Assembly: GCA_019419995.1 (NCBI GenBank) | Contig: JAHZHZ010000001.1 | Location: 102,626 to 166,625, forward strand | Source: Clostridiales bacterium | GTDB taxonomy: Bacteria > Bacillota > Clostridia > Christensenellales > Aristaeellaceae | Direction: 5' to 3' | DNA length: 64,000 nucleotides | Shown here: positions 17,486-26,958 of the stretch, piece after piece | How the letters are laid out: each line of letters opens with the position of its first letter | How positions within the stretch are numbered: the stretch's first letter is position 1 | Program-made: the position numbers and the translations under genes | The notes under the pieces: generated by a model | What the model saw: the letters and a program-made list of their open reading frames with translations, nothing else | The model's database searches: none | Told to the model about the DNA's origin: nothing

Positions 17486-17784
17486 GCTAAATTTGCAATT
17501 TCAGTCCTGACAATTAACCACTTATCTCAATGAAATCCGTCATTCACGGCCACTTTGTGTTTATTTTTGAATTATCAAATATAAAATCCTTCTTTTTAAT
17601 CTTCTGTTTCCATTAAATTCCCCCACAATCCACCTTTATTTGCATAATTTTTGGCATTATTTGTAGACGAGTGTCCGTATATCACGGAATGTTAATTTTT
17701 CTAGCATAAACTTTGCGGAATTGTTGTTATATTAAACACATGCGTCTTTATAGTGCGTACCTTTGGATGTGCAATATGTATAAA
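17486..17784. other. AT-rich intergenic stretch, no gene seen
   Basis: About 300 AT-rich bases between the liv promoter and the next terminator. A short inverted repeat, TCCGT-5-ACGGA at 17674-17688, is the only structure noticed; no ORF with a ribosome binding site. Confidence 0.5.
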
Positions 17785-17818
17785 TATGCACTATTGGAGA
17801 TTTCTCCAATAGTGCATA
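17785..17818 (-). terminator. terminator after the phosphoribosyltransferase gene
   Basis: A perfect 15-base stem (17785-17799 with 17804-17818), four-base loop, with TTTATA following on the minus strand; it lies 24 bases beyond the stop codon. Confidence 0.7.
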
Positions 17819-17841
17819 TACATCGGCAAATTGTGAATTTT

Positions 17842-18408
17842 TCAATGGCGGATGGGATTACCCTCTCGATCAAAGAGGGGGAGCTCCTCTAGATAGATCA
17901 GATCATTCCGACCTACGGCGTCGCCCTCGGCCAATATGGCCATGCGTCCGGCGATTTCACCGCCTGCCTGTCTTACCAATTCTTCCATGGCGTGCAGGGA
18001 TTCTCCTGTAGAAATCACGTCATCCACAATCAATACGCGTTTGCCCCGCAAATACTGGGCGTCTCCACCATCCAGATAAAGCTTTTGCACATGATCGGTG
18101 GTAATGGAACGCACTTCAGCCACAAAAACATTGCGCATGTATAATTTTTGCGATTTGCGTGCCAATATGTAGCGTTTTTCACCTGCAATGCGTGCCATTT
18201 CGCAGATCAGGGGAATTCCCTTGGATTCTGCGGTGATCATCACGTCATGTTCGGGCGCACGTTCCACCAGGGCCTGGGCGCAGGCCGTAGTCAGCTCCGG
18301 ATCACCAAAGATCACAAATGCACCAATGTTGAGTTCATCACTGATGGGGCACAGAGGCAATTGTCGGCGGCAACCGGCAATGGTCATTTCATAAGTTTTC
18401 TCCTTCAT
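17842..18408 (-). CDS. purine-type phosphoribosyltransferase (adenine/xanthine class)
   Basis: A 188-residue type-I phosphoribosyltransferase that transfers ribose-5-phosphate from PRPP to a purine base. The PRPP-binding loop is VLIVDDVISTGES (residues about 125-137), and VMITAESKGIPLICEMAR supplies the flexible-loop and hood region of the adenine/xanthine PRTase group; YILARKSQKLYM is also typical. The base specificity is not certain: adenine PRTase-like proteins of clostridia and Xpt share these motifs. It precedes no other purine gene here (PurA and PurB are 22 kb away) and sits 45 bases downstream of a cyclophilin gene on the same strand. Confidence 0.83.
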   Translation of the reverse strand: MKEKTYEMTIAGCRRQLPLCPISDELNIGAFVIFGDPELTTACAQALVERAPEHDVMITAESKGIPLICEMARIAGEKRYILARKSQKLYMRNVFVAEVRSITTDHVQKLYLDGGDAQYLRGKRVLIVDDVISTGESLHAMEELVRQAGGEIAGRMAILAEGDAVGRNDLIYLEELPLFDREGNPIRH

Positions 18409-18453
18409 CTTTCAGCACCTCTCCTCAGGCTGAATGAAATTACTTAGTGTCGC

Positions 18454-18981
18454 TCAGCGAGCACCATACTTTTGAACGGTATAGTTTTCGCCAAAGGTGT
18501 CTACGCTGACGTGGGCAATCTTCTGCTCTTTGACAGGACGATCCTGAAAGCCGGTGCGGGTGGAGGCGATTTCATCCACCACTTCCATGCCGGAGGTCAC
18601 CTTGCCGAAGGCCGCATAATCGCCATCTAGGTGAGGGGCGTCAGCATGCATGATGAAAAACTGGCTTCCGGCAGAGTTGGGCATCATGCTGCGTGCCATG
18701 GAGAGCACGCCTCGCTGGTGGCGCAGGGTATTTTCCTTAAAGCCGTTGCGGGCAAATTCACCTCGAATACTGTAGCCTGGTCCACCCATGCCAGTGCCCT
18801 GAGGATCTCCACCCTGGATCATAAATCCAGGGATGACCCTATGGAAGATCAGCCCGTCATAAAAGCCGGACTGAACCAGGCATACGAAGTTTGCCACCGT
18901 GTTGGGCGCCATATCCGGGTAAAGCTCGGCGGTGATGACGCCGCCATTTTCCATCTCAATTTTGACGATAGGATTAGCCAT
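18454..18981 (-). CDS. peptidyl-prolyl cis-trans isomerase, cyclophilin type, cytosolic
   Basis: A 175-residue single-domain cyclophilin without a signal peptide, so probably cytosolic. Active-site blocks are FHRVIPGFMIQGGDPQGTGMGGPGY, RGVLSMARSMMPNSAGSQFFIMHADAPHLDGDYAAFGKV, which contain the catalytic Arg (FHR), Phe and the QFFI strand. It catalyses proline isomerisation during protein folding. The gene lies 25 bases downstream of a second, lipoprotein-type cyclophilin gene, so the pair could serve both sides of the membrane. Confidence 0.93.
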   Translation of the reverse strand: MANPIVKIEMENGGVITAELYPDMAPNTVANFVCLVQSGFYDGLIFHRVIPGFMIQGGDPQGTGMGGPGYSIRGEFARNGFKENTLRHQRGVLSMARSMMPNSAGSQFFIMHADAPHLDGDYAAFGKVTSGMEVVDEIASTRTGFQDRPVKEQKIAHVSVDTFGENYTVQKYGAR

Positions 18982-19006
18982 GATTATATATCCTCCTGAA
19001 AATACA

Positions 19007-19702
19007 TTATTGTTCTTCCCAATTCAACACGCCGCTTTGCCGTTGAACTTCCTCCGCTGCCCCTTTACCGTCTGTTTTGGGCAATTCCATTTTGGCAGAT
19101 TCGTACCGGTAGCCGAAGGTATCCACGCGAATGCGCTCGATTTCCGGCACGCTACCCACTGGAGCGTAATTGCCATCCACAGGCGTGGAGGCGATGGAAT
19201 CAATCACAGCGAGACTTTCCGCATCGGTGGCCCGCCCAAAGGCAGCGTACTGACCATTATATTCAGGGTAGTTCCCCTGCATAATGAAGAACTGACAGGA
19301 AGCCGTATCGTATCCGCTCTGACGGCACATGGAAATGGTGCCCCGGGTGTGAGACACGGTATTTTCAATCCCGTTTGCGGAAAATTCTCCCTGAATCACG
19401 TGGCCTGCGTTGCCCATTCCGTTGTTTTTCGGGTCGCCGCTTTGAATCAGCGCTCCTGGTACGATGCGAAAAAAGCTCATTCCGTCGTAAAAACCCTGAT
19501 TGGCCAGTTCAACAAAATTAGCCACAGTATTGGGGGCCTCGGCCAGAAACAGTTCAAAGCGCATGGATCTTCCGTTACTCAGCTCGATAGTGGCCACCGG
19601 GTTGGGAATGCCGGCGAAAGGTGGATCCTGCTGGCATGCGGACAGCAGACAGGCAAGCGCCAGCATCATCGCCGTCAATGCAATCCATTTTTTCACTCGC
19701 AT
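19007..19702 (-). CDS. peptidyl-prolyl cis-trans isomerase, cyclophilin-type lipoprotein
   Basis: A 231-residue cyclophilin with a lipoprotein signal peptide: hydrophobic residues 7-20 followed by the lipobox LLSAC, so Cys23 should be lipidated and the enzyme anchored on the outer face of the membrane. The isomerase core is recognisable by FFRIVPGALIQSGDPKNNGMGN, GTISMCRQSGYDTASCQFFIM and YAAFGRATD. Compared with its cytosolic neighbour the catalytic region is more divergent, but the FFR Arg and QFFI are kept. It is expected to help secreted proteins fold. It overlaps the end of hemZ by ten bases. Confidence 0.92.
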   Translation of the reverse strand: MRVKKWIALTAMMLALACLLSACQQDPPFAGIPNPVATIELSNGRSMRFELFLAEAPNTVANFVELANQGFYDGMSFFRIVPGALIQSGDPKNNGMGNAGHVIQGEFSANGIENTVSHTRGTISMCRQSGYDTASCQFFIMQGNYPEYNGQYAAFGRATDAESLAVIDSIASTPVDGNYAPVGSVPEIERIRVDTFGYRYESAKMELPKTDGKGAAEEVQRQSGVLNWEEQ

Positions 19703-21153
19703 CCCTCCGGCAAGATTAAGTTTTGTTTGCGTGCAACCATTTCGTCGACGCGGCGCACGTATTCCTCAATATTCTTGACGTTTGCGCTGCGCTCGATGCG
19801 CATATTCTTTTCAAAAAGCCACTTACTGATGGCTCCGGCGCCTAGGGCAAGCACATTGGCCGTTTCCTCCATGTTACCGATGTTGTACAGGCAAGCTCGT
19901 CCCGGCAGGGCATAGCCTACGTTTTCCAGATTGCCGGCCATGTACTTTTGACGGTAGAGGTAATAGGGCTGCCATCCGCTCTCCGTCAGGCGTTGGCGGG
20001 CATAGGAAATCATTTCCTGCGCACCCGCTGCCGTTACCTGCGTATGTCCCTCTCCAGACACGTGCAGCTGTTCGTGCAGCTTGCTGGAACGTTTGATCGC
20101 CAGGGAATGCACCGTCACGCTCTCGGGGGCCAGAGAAATAACCTTTTCCAGGCTCGCGGCGAAAATCTCCGGCGTTTCTCCGGGCAGTGCCGCGATCAGA
20201 TCCATATTGATGTCATCAAAACCCAATTCCCGAGCCATTTCATAGGCAATGACGGTTTCCTCAGCACTGTGGCTGCGCCCGATGCGCACAAGGGTCTCAT
20301 CGCAGAATGTCTGAGGATTGACGGATATGCGAGTGATCTCCATGCGCCTGAGCATTTCCAGCTTTTCCCGGTCAATGGTATCCGGGCGTCCTGCTTCCAC
20401 CGTCCATTCCACTGCGCCTGGAAAGTGCGTTCGGGCCGCAGCTAAGATGCGTTCCAGATCTGCACAGGGAATGGCTGTGGGCGTCCCTCCGCCCATGTAG
20501 GCGGCGCGAACCTTTAGTCCCGCCCGAGCCATCAGCTGGGCAGAGGCTTCAATCTCCCGGATCAGTGCTTCGGTATAAGGGGCAATCAGCTTTTGATTGC
20601 GGCCCACTTCCCCTGAGGAAAAGGAACAGTAACTGCATCGGCTCCGGCAGAAGGGGATACCGATGTACAGGTCAAAGCTACCCTTTTCAGGAACGCGTAC
20701 GCCCCGCTGCATCTGCGCAATTTCGCACAGCAGGCGGGCTCTATCCTCGCAGACATCGAACTGCAACATCACCCGTTCCCGGGCGGCATCCATATCTAGT
20801 CCCTCATCTAATCCTTCATAGAGCAATCGCGTGGGACGTATGCCGGTGAGTGCTCCCCAGGGAGGGCGCATGCCCGTGCTTTCCTTTAAAAGTTCATACA
20901 GTGCCATCTTCACCTGGCGTTTGCGCAGGCGTCGGATTTCCACGGGAGTGCCCTCTGGTATAGATGAAGTCAGTTCCTGCCGATGCGCTCCCCAGGTCCA
21001 GCAGTCAGTTATAGCATTTTCCTGTCGGAAAACCTGATGCTGATAATCTCCACCTTCGGCAACCTCTACGATCTGCACGTCTCCCAGAAAGATACGCAGC
21101 ATGTCTGCGATGTCGGAAATAAATTCCGGTGTATCCGTCCTGACAGAAATCAT
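19693..21153 (-). CDS. hemZ: coproporphyrinogen III oxidase-like radical SAM protein HemZ
   Basis: A 486-residue radical SAM enzyme of the HemN/HemZ family. An N-terminal HemZ-specific domain of about 155 residues (with RPPWGALTGIRPTRLLYEGLDEG near 96-118) precedes the radical SAM barrel, whose 4Fe-4S motif is C169-x3-C173-x2-C176 in FCRSRCSYCSF. AYMGGGTPTAI is the next barrel strand. HemZ proteins are annotated as oxygen-independent coproporphyrinogen dehydrogenases, although many clostridial members occur without a complete haem pathway and may do something else; no haem genes are in view. ATG 21153 overlaps the stop of the MBL gene as ATGA. Confidence 0.9.
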   Translation of the reverse strand: MISVRTDTPEFISDIADMLRIFLGDVQIVEVAEGGDYQHQVFRQENAITDCWTWGAHRQELTSSIPEGTPVEIRRLRKRQVKMALYELLKESTGMRPPWGALTGIRPTRLLYEGLDEGLDMDAARERVMLQFDVCEDRARLLCEIAQMQRGVRVPEKGSFDLYIGIPFCRSRCSYCSFSSGEVGRNQKLIAPYTEALIREIEASAQLMARAGLKVRAAYMGGGTPTAIPCADLERILAAARTHFPGAVEWTVEAGRPDTIDREKLEMLRRMEITRISVNPQTFCDETLVRIGRSHSAEETVIAYEMARELGFDDINMDLIAALPGETPEIFAASLEKVISLAPESVTVHSLAIKRSSKLHEQLHVSGEGHTQVTAAGAQEMISYARQRLTESGWQPYYLYRQKYMAGNLENVGYALPGRACLYNIGNMEETANVLALGAGAISKWLFEKNMRIERSANVKNIEEYVRRVDEMVARKQNLILPEGCE

Positions 21154-21773
21154 AGATGGTACCTCGCGTGTTCCCGGCCGATGGTGGTATCGCATCCGTG
21201 GCCGGGGTAGACCTTTGTCTCTTCCGGCAGGCGGAAGAGCAATCGCAGCGACGAGCGCATCTGGCTATGACTGCCACCATAGAAGTCCATGCGCCCAAAT
21301 CCCGCGCAGAACAAGGTATCTCCGCTGAACAGTATTCCGTTTTCCCCGTCGTAGAAGCAGGCAGAACCTCGGCTGTGTCCTGGTGTGCGCAGTACTTCAA
21401 AGCGTATGCCGCATAGCTCTATCGCTTCGCCCAGTTCCTGGGCTTCCATTTGCTTTGGACAGGGGCGGGTGGCGCAGGAAGTGTCGTAAGCATTTTTATT
21501 CGGATCTGTAAGTAATTCCACATCTTCGGCACAAATGTACACCGGTGCACCAGTCTCCAGGGAGAGGGGCTGTGCGCTCAGCATGTGGTCGAAGTGCCCG
21601 TGAGTCAGCAGAATTGCGCCCAGAGTGCGTCCCGAAGCCTCCAACGCCCTATGTAGTTGGGACAGGTCATCTCCCGGGTCTACCAAGAGAGCGTCGTTCC
21701 TGCCCTGAGCGCACAGCAGGTAGGCATTTTCCTGATAGGCGCCGCACACAATGGTCTGAATTGTATAATCCAT
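21150..21773 (-). CDS. MBL-fold metallohydrolase (glyoxalase II-like)
   Basis: A 207-residue metallo-beta-lactamase-fold hydrolase. The HxHxDH metal motif is clear as LTHGHFDHMLSA, with the further metal ligands in LRTPGHSRGSACFY and LFSGDTLFCAGFGRMDF and the last His in VYPGHG. Short members with YQENAYLL and this layout hydrolyse thioesters such as S-lactoylglutathione or related conjugates; the natural substrate in a clostridium is open. Start chosen at ATG 21773 after GAGAGGG; the open frame runs on into dtd without a plausible start. Confidence 0.9.
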   Translation of the reverse strand: MDYTIQTIVCGAYQENAYLLCAQGRNDALLVDPGDDLSQLHRALEASGRTLGAILLTHGHFDHMLSAQPLSLETGAPVYICAEDVELLTDPNKNAYDTSCATRPCPKQMEAQELGEAIELCGIRFEVLRTPGHSRGSACFYDGENGILFSGDTLFCAGFGRMDFYGGSHSQMRSSLRLLFRLPEETKVYPGHGCDTTIGREHARYHL

Positions 21774-21783
21774 GGAATCCCTC

Positions 21784-22233
21784 TCAAAAACCTTTCTTGC
21801 TGTCCAATAAAATGGTAGTGGGCCCGTCATTTACCAGTGCCACTTCCATATGCGTGCGAAAGCGTCCCGTCTGCACTTCCAGTCCGTGAGCGGCCACCTG
21901 GCGGCAAAGCAACTCAAACAACGGTTCAGCTACTTCGGGGCGAGCGGCGCGAATAAAGCTGGGCCTGCGACCATGCCGGGCATCGCCCAGTAGTGTAAAC
22001 TGGGAGACCAGCAGCACGCTGCCTCCCACGTCCCCCACGGAGAGATTCAATTTATCCTGGTCATCTTCGAAAATGCGCAGGCCTGCAATTTTTTCCGCAC
22101 AGTAGCGCACATCGCCCTCAGTGTCGCCTTCTTCAGCCCCGGCCAGTACCAGAAATCCTCGACCGATCTGTCCCACAATTTCTTCGTCCACGGTCACGCT
22201 GGCCCGGGACACCTTCTGCACAACACAGCGCAT
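21784..22233 (-). CDS. dtd: D-aminoacyl-tRNA deacylase Dtd
   Basis: A 149-residue protein of standard Dtd length that cleaves D-amino acids (and Gly from tRNA-Ala) off mischarged tRNA. Diagnostic motifs are MRCVVQKVSRASVTVD at the N-terminus, LLVSQFTLLGDARHGRRPSFIRAA with the catalytic SQFTL, and the cross-subunit Gly-cisPro-like element in LVNDGPTTILLDS near the C-terminus (here GP at NDGPTT). ATG 22233 has GAGGA nine bases upstream. It lies between relA/spoT and the MBL hydrolase, a conserved order in Firmicutes. Confidence 0.95.
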   Translation of the reverse strand: MRCVVQKVSRASVTVDEEIVGQIGRGFLVLAGAEEGDTEGDVRYCAEKIAGLRIFEDDQDKLNLSVGDVGGSVLLVSQFTLLGDARHGRRPSFIRAARPEVAEPLFELLCRQVAAHGLEVQTGRFRTHMEVALVNDGPTTILLDSKKGF

Positions 22234-22278
22234 GAGCTTCATCCTCGCTTGTATATTCAACATTGCGTTGGTATCCTC

Positions 22279-24489
22279 TCACGAGGACACCCGATTCACT
22301 TCAATTACATCCGGCCACTGGCGCAGATCGCGTATAATCTTATTGAGCTGCTGGGTATTTTTAATAATGATGGATACATGGAAGATATAGGTGGAATCCT
22401 TATAGGCGTGCCCCGTAATGGCACTCACTGGAACTTCCTGAGTGGCCAGCATTACCGAAATTTCCGCCAACAGGCCCGTGCGATTGTAAGTGATGATGCG
22501 GATCTCGGCCTCATAGGACACGTCGGCGCCCTGATCCTCCCATTCCACTTCGATTAGCCGGTCCTTTTCCACATCCGGGTCCTTCAGGCTTACGCAGTCC
22601 TGCCGGTGCACGGATACGCCCCGACCTCGAGTGATATATCCTACAATCTTATCCCCCGGCAGTGGATTGCAGCAGCGGGCAAAGCGCACCAGCATGCCAC
22701 TCTCGCCTTTGACGATTACGCCATTGGATGAGGAGCGCATCTGCTTGCGCGCCGGAGCTTCCTCGCTCTTTCCAATATCTGGCATGGCTCCCTGCAGGGA
22801 TTCTTCCACCTTGGAGCTCTTTTTATATTCGTCTACCAGACGGTTAATAACCTGAGCACAGGAAAGCCCGCCAAAGCCTACCATGGCGTAGATGTCATCC
22901 AGACTCTGAGCGGAAAAACGCCTACAGATCAAATCTACGGCGTCACCCCGCATCAGCTGGGATAGGGTATACCCAAGACGCTTGGCTTCCTTTTCCAACA
23001 TGTCGTGGCCCAGGGGGATGTTGGTCTCTCGTTGCTCTTTCTTCAGCCAGGCGCGGATTTTGGTTTTGGCCTCACTGGTTTTAACGATGTTCAACCAGTC
23101 CCGGGACGGACCACGGGAAGAGGAAGAGGTCATTACTTCTACGAAGTCGCCTGTTTGCAGCTGGGAAGCCAGCGGTACGATGCGTCCGTTTACCTTTGCG
23201 CCAATGCAGCGGTTGCCCACTGCAGAATGAATGCGATAGGCAAAATCCAGGGGTGTGGCCCCCTTGGGCAAGGAGATCACGTCTCCCTTGGGCGTAAAGA
23301 CAAACACTTCATCCGCGAACAGATCCACTTTCACCAGTTCGCCAAATTCACCCGGATCTCGGGCATCACTTTGCCAATCCAGGATGCGCCTGAGCCAGCT
23401 GAGCTTCTGGTCCAGTTCATTTTCACTGGCGCGGCCCTCTTTGTAGCGCCAGTGGGCTGCAATGCCGTATTCAGCAGTGCGGTGCATTTCGAAGGTACGT
23501 ATCTGTACCTCGAAAGGGCGCCCCTGATTGACCACAGTGGTATGCAGAGACTGGTACATGTTGGGCTTGGGCATGGAAATGTAGTCCTTGAATCGCCCCG
23601 GAACCTGAGGCCACATGGTGTGTACCACGCCCAGAACAAAATAGCAATCCTGCTGGGTATTGACCAGAACGCGCAGCGCGATTAGATCGTTGATCTGATC
23701 GAAGGTCTTGTTCTGGTTCTTCATCTTGCGGTAAATGGAATAAAAATGCTTAGGCCGGCCCTCGATTTCTGCCTTGATGCCTGCCTCTCGCAATCTGGCG
23801 CCCAGCTGCTGGCTCACCTCCGCGATCAGGCGTTCCCGCTCCTCACGCTTCATTCCTACCAGCCGCACCAGTTCATAGTAACCCTCAGGATCGATGTAGC
23901 GCAGAGACAGATCTTCCAGCTCCCATTTGATGGTGTACACACCCATGCGATGGGCCAGTGGTGCATAGATGTCCAGTGTCTCCCGGGCGATTGGAATCTG
24001 ACGCTCCGGGCGCTGATACTTCAGCGTGCGCATGTTATGCAATCGGTCCGCTAGCTTGATCAGGACCACCCGGATATCCTTGGCCATAGCCAGAAACATC
24101 TTGCGCAGTGTCTCTGCCTGGGCTTCCTCCCGTGACGCGAAGTTGAGCTGGGACAGTTTTGTCACTCCATCCACCAGCAACTCCACTTCCTGACCGAACT
24201 CCTGACGAATGGTTTCGATGGTTACGCCCTCCACGTCCTCCACACAGTCGTGCAGCAGGCCCGCGGCGATGGTCGTGCCGTCCAGCATCAAATCCGTCAA
24301 GATCACTGCTACCGCACAGGGATGACTGAAGTAGGGCTCGCCGGACTTACGCTTCTGGTTGGCATGGGCCTTCATGGCAAATTCATAGGCCCTCCGCACC
24401 ACGTCCATGTCATCTTCCGGATGGAACTTGCGAATTCGCTTGATCAGATCTTCCAGACACATGTAACCCTGTCCATCGGTGCCGGTCAT
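22279..24489 (-). CDS. relA: bifunctional (p)ppGpp synthetase/hydrolase RelA/SpoT
   Basis: A 736-residue Rel protein that makes and degrades the stringent-response alarmone. Domains in order: HD hydrolase (residues about 30-190, with FSHP, LLHDCVEDV and the RLHNMRTL block, so hydrolase looks active), synthetase (about 240-350, with YQSLHTTV and EVQIRTFEMHRTAEYGIAAHW), TGS (about 390-450, VFTPKGDVISLPKGATPLDFAYRIH), the helical/zinc-finger region with CCNPLPGDKIVGYITRG, and a C-terminal ACT domain (about 660-736). Length is normal. The ATG at 24489 overlaps the recJ stop as ATGA; an alternative ATG lies at 24462. Confidence 0.95.
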   Translation of the reverse strand: MTGTDGQGYMCLEDLIKRIRKFHPEDDMDVVRRAYEFAMKAHANQKRKSGEPYFSHPCAVAVILTDLMLDGTTIAAGLLHDCVEDVEGVTIETIRQEFGQEVELLVDGVTKLSQLNFASREEAQAETLRKMFLAMAKDIRVVLIKLADRLHNMRTLKYQRPERQIPIARETLDIYAPLAHRMGVYTIKWELEDLSLRYIDPEGYYELVRLVGMKREERERLIAEVSQQLGARLREAGIKAEIEGRPKHFYSIYRKMKNQNKTFDQINDLIALRVLVNTQQDCYFVLGVVHTMWPQVPGRFKDYISMPKPNMYQSLHTTVVNQGRPFEVQIRTFEMHRTAEYGIAAHWRYKEGRASENELDQKLSWLRRILDWQSDARDPGEFGELVKVDLFADEVFVFTPKGDVISLPKGATPLDFAYRIHSAVGNRCIGAKVNGRIVPLASQLQTGDFVEVMTSSSSRGPSRDWLNIVKTSEAKTKIRAWLKKEQRETNIPLGHDMLEKEAKRLGYTLSQLMRGDAVDLICRRFSAQSLDDIYAMVGFGGLSCAQVINRLVDEYKKSSKVEESLQGAMPDIGKSEEAPARKQMRSSSNGVIVKGESGMLVRFARCCNPLPGDKIVGYITRGRGVSVHRQDCVSLKDPDVEKDRLIEVEWEDQGADVSYEAEIRIITYNRTGLLAEISVMLATQEVPVSAITGHAYKDSTYIFHVSIIIKNTQQLNKIIRDLRQWPDVIEVNRVSS

Positions 24490-26852
24490 TCCCTCTCCTC
24501 CCTTCGGTACGTGGCCCTCAACTGTGCAACCGCCCTCCACAGGGCGCTGCTTTCGGGGCTGGTTTTTTTCATAGGCAGCAATCGCAACCCAAATGGTCGT
24601 TCCCGCAATTCAATTAACTTCATATCCTGCAGGGCCAACAGAGATACCCAACATCCGGTGGCATCCAGTTGAGCCTCCTCTGCCAAACGTTGACACAACG
24701 CCTCTCCATCCGGAATATGCACTGGACGCTGTTGAAGATACAATATCGCCTTGTAAACCTGGCGCATTTGATCTATATCGGGCAATTCATTTCCAAAGGG
24801 ACGCTCACCTTCCAGATTCAGCAGGGTTACGCCTTCGTCCATACCTTCCGGTGCTGGCATTCCTGCCAGGACCAGCGTGCGCAGCGCCCGGGGAAGCGGC
24901 CCCAGAGAAGTGGGCCAGAGAATCAGCGAATGGAAGGCGCGGGCATCCGAAGGTAACTCGCCGATATACAAGTCCAGCATGCCCGGAGGCATTGCCTCCC
25001 AAATACGCTGTGCTGCATCTATTCCGGCGCAAAAGATCCAGCAGCCTTTAGGCGTCTCCGCCAGAAGTTCTCGAACTTCTTCCAGCGTGCAGTCGCGGCC
25101 CTTTAGGGAACAACTGTCTCTTCTATTATAGAGCAATTCTGTTAAGAAACGACGCAGCAGGGGACCTTCTTCTCCTCTCAGAGCGTCGATTCTACTCGAA
25201 TCGTCACTATTGCGCAATGCGCTGAGCCGCAATTGTACGTCTGTACGCCCATTCCAGTGGTTTAGCTGGGGCGTGTAAAGAATTTCCACCCGATCCGAAA
25301 GCCTGCCAGCTAACGCGCCGGCACCAAAGTAAATGCCTGTGCGCCGCACGCCCTTCTCTCCACAGATCAGCCTGAGGTGGGCACCCTGGGCTCCGATAGC
25401 CCGCCCTTCCAACAACTGCGCTGTGGTACGCAACACCGGTTCAGGATTCCCGCAACCCGTGGGTTCCAATGCAGTCAGCGAGCGGACAAATTCTTCACTC
25501 ACCTCTTCCAACTCGGCGGGAATGTCATACACCGCCGTGGGTAGATAGGCTTCAGCGGGAACCGTTTCAAAGAGATATCGGTCAAGCGCTTCCTGGAGGG
25601 GCTCAAAATTTTCTGCTTTCATGGTCAGTCCCGCTGCCTGACTGTGGCCTCCAAATCTCTCCATCCATTCCGCTGCGCTGGAAAGGGTTCGATAGATATC
25701 TACGCCTTCGATACTTCGGCAGGAACCGGTGAGCAGACCCTCGTGCTCCGAGAGTACGATTACGGGATAGTGGTAGGCCTCCCGCAGGTGAGATGCGGTC
25801 AACCCGATCACGCCGGGATTCCAGTTACTGCCTTTAACCATGATGATCCGGTGAGCGGAGAAATCAAAGTTTGTCAACTGGCGCTGCGCCTCTTCCCGGA
25901 TTTCCCTTTCAACCGTCTGGCGGTGGGCATTTTCTTTTTCCAGCTCATCCGCTTGCGCTATGGCCAGAAAGTCATCCTGCTGCACCAGCAGTTCAAAGGA
26001 TCGACGCGCAGAACCCAATCGTCCTCCGGCGTTGAGACGGGGGGCTAGGCGAAAGGCGATGCCCTCGCTGGTGAGATGTCCCCGTTCCACGCGTGCGCTC
26101 TCTATCAGAGCAGACAGGCCGGGTCGGGGGCAACGGTTGAGCTGATCGAGCCCCATCCGCACGATTACCCGGTTTTCTCCTGTGAGCGAAACGACGTCCG
26201 CTACAGTGGCCACGGCAGCCAGATCCATCCGCGCCGCAGCGGCGTCTGCTCCACCTAGAGCCTGAACCAATTTCAAGGCCACCCCTGCGCCACAGAGCCA
26301 TGCAAAGGGATAATTTCCCAGCAATGGATTGACTACAGGACAGTCCGGCAGATTTTCGCCGGGGCGGTGATGATCTGTCACCACGCAATCCAACCCCAGT
26401 TTCTTCGCCATTTCGATTAGTTCTCGAGAAGAGATACCGCAATCTACCGTAATCAGCAGGTCTGCCCGCAGAGCGATTTCCCGCAGGGCCCGTTCGTTCA
26501 ACCCGTAGCCCTCGCTGTGCCTGGAAGGCAGGTAGACCTCTACTTCGACGCCCTTTTCTCGAAAGTAATCATACAGTATTGCCGAGGCGCACACGCCGTC
26601 CACATCATAATCCCCATAGACACAGATGCGCTGGTTGCCATTCAAAGCGGCGTGGATGCGGTGAACGGCCTCTGCCATGTCGTGCAGCAGCATGGGGTCA
26701 TTTAGCTGATCCCACGAGGGATTGAGAAAAGCCCGAGCCTCTGCCTCGGAGGAAATTCCCCGCTGAATCAACAGCCGGTGCAAGATCTCGGACATGTCAG
26801 CCGGACGCTCAAACCAGCTTCTCTGTGCCGTCCTCTGCACATAGCGCAGCAT
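24486..26852 (-). CDS. recJ: single-stranded-DNA-specific exonuclease RecJ
   Basis: A 788-residue 5'-3' ssDNA exonuclease acting in recombination and mismatch repair. The DHH phosphoesterase motifs are visible: CVYGDYDVDGVCASAIL, LITVDCGISS, VVTDHHRPGENLPDCPVVNP (the DHH) and, in the DHHA1 part, RFGGHSQAAGLTM. The OB-fold region (about 460-560) follows, then a C-terminal extension of some 200 residues seen in Firmicute RecJ proteins. GGGGGC before ATG 26852 is the ribosome binding site. It is translationally coupled to relA/spoT. Confidence 0.93.
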   Translation of the reverse strand: MLRYVQRTAQRSWFERPADMSEILHRLLIQRGISSEAEARAFLNPSWDQLNDPMLLHDMAEAVHRIHAALNGNQRICVYGDYDVDGVCASAILYDYFREKGVEVEVYLPSRHSEGYGLNERALREIALRADLLITVDCGISSRELIEMAKKLGLDCVVTDHHRPGENLPDCPVVNPLLGNYPFAWLCGAGVALKLVQALGGADAAAARMDLAAVATVADVVSLTGENRVIVRMGLDQLNRCPRPGLSALIESARVERGHLTSEGIAFRLAPRLNAGGRLGSARRSFELLVQQDDFLAIAQADELEKENAHRQTVEREIREEAQRQLTNFDFSAHRIIMVKGSNWNPGVIGLTASHLREAYHYPVIVLSEHEGLLTGSCRSIEGVDIYRTLSSAAEWMERFGGHSQAAGLTMKAENFEPLQEALDRYLFETVPAEAYLPTAVYDIPAELEEVSEEFVRSLTALEPTGCGNPEPVLRTTAQLLEGRAIGAQGAHLRLICGEKGVRRTGIYFGAGALAGRLSDRVEILYTPQLNHWNGRTDVQLRLSALRNSDDSSRIDALRGEEGPLLRRFLTELLYNRRDSCSLKGRDCTLEEVRELLAETPKGCWIFCAGIDAAQRIWEAMPPGMLDLYIGELPSDARAFHSLILWPTSLGPLPRALRTLVLAGMPAPEGMDEGVTLLNLEGERPFGNELPDIDQMRQVYKAILYLQQRPVHIPDGEALCQRLAEEAQLDATGCWVSLLALQDMKLIELRERPFGLRLLPMKKTSPESSALWRAVAQLRATYRREERE

Positions 26853-26907
26853 TTTTGCGCCCCCTTTCTTCTGTAAAGGAACTCCCTGAAAATCCATCGA
26901 ATAACGA

Positions 26908-26941
26908 AATCAGGAACCGGCGGTTGCGTCGATTCCTGATT
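26908..26941 (-). terminator. terminator after secF
   Basis: A nine-base perfect stem (26908-26916 with 26933-26941) and 16-base loop, located 17 bases past the secF stop on the minus strand, followed by TCGTTATTCG. Weak T-run. Confidence 0.55.
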
Positions 26942-26958
26942 GATATAAATCATCTGAC

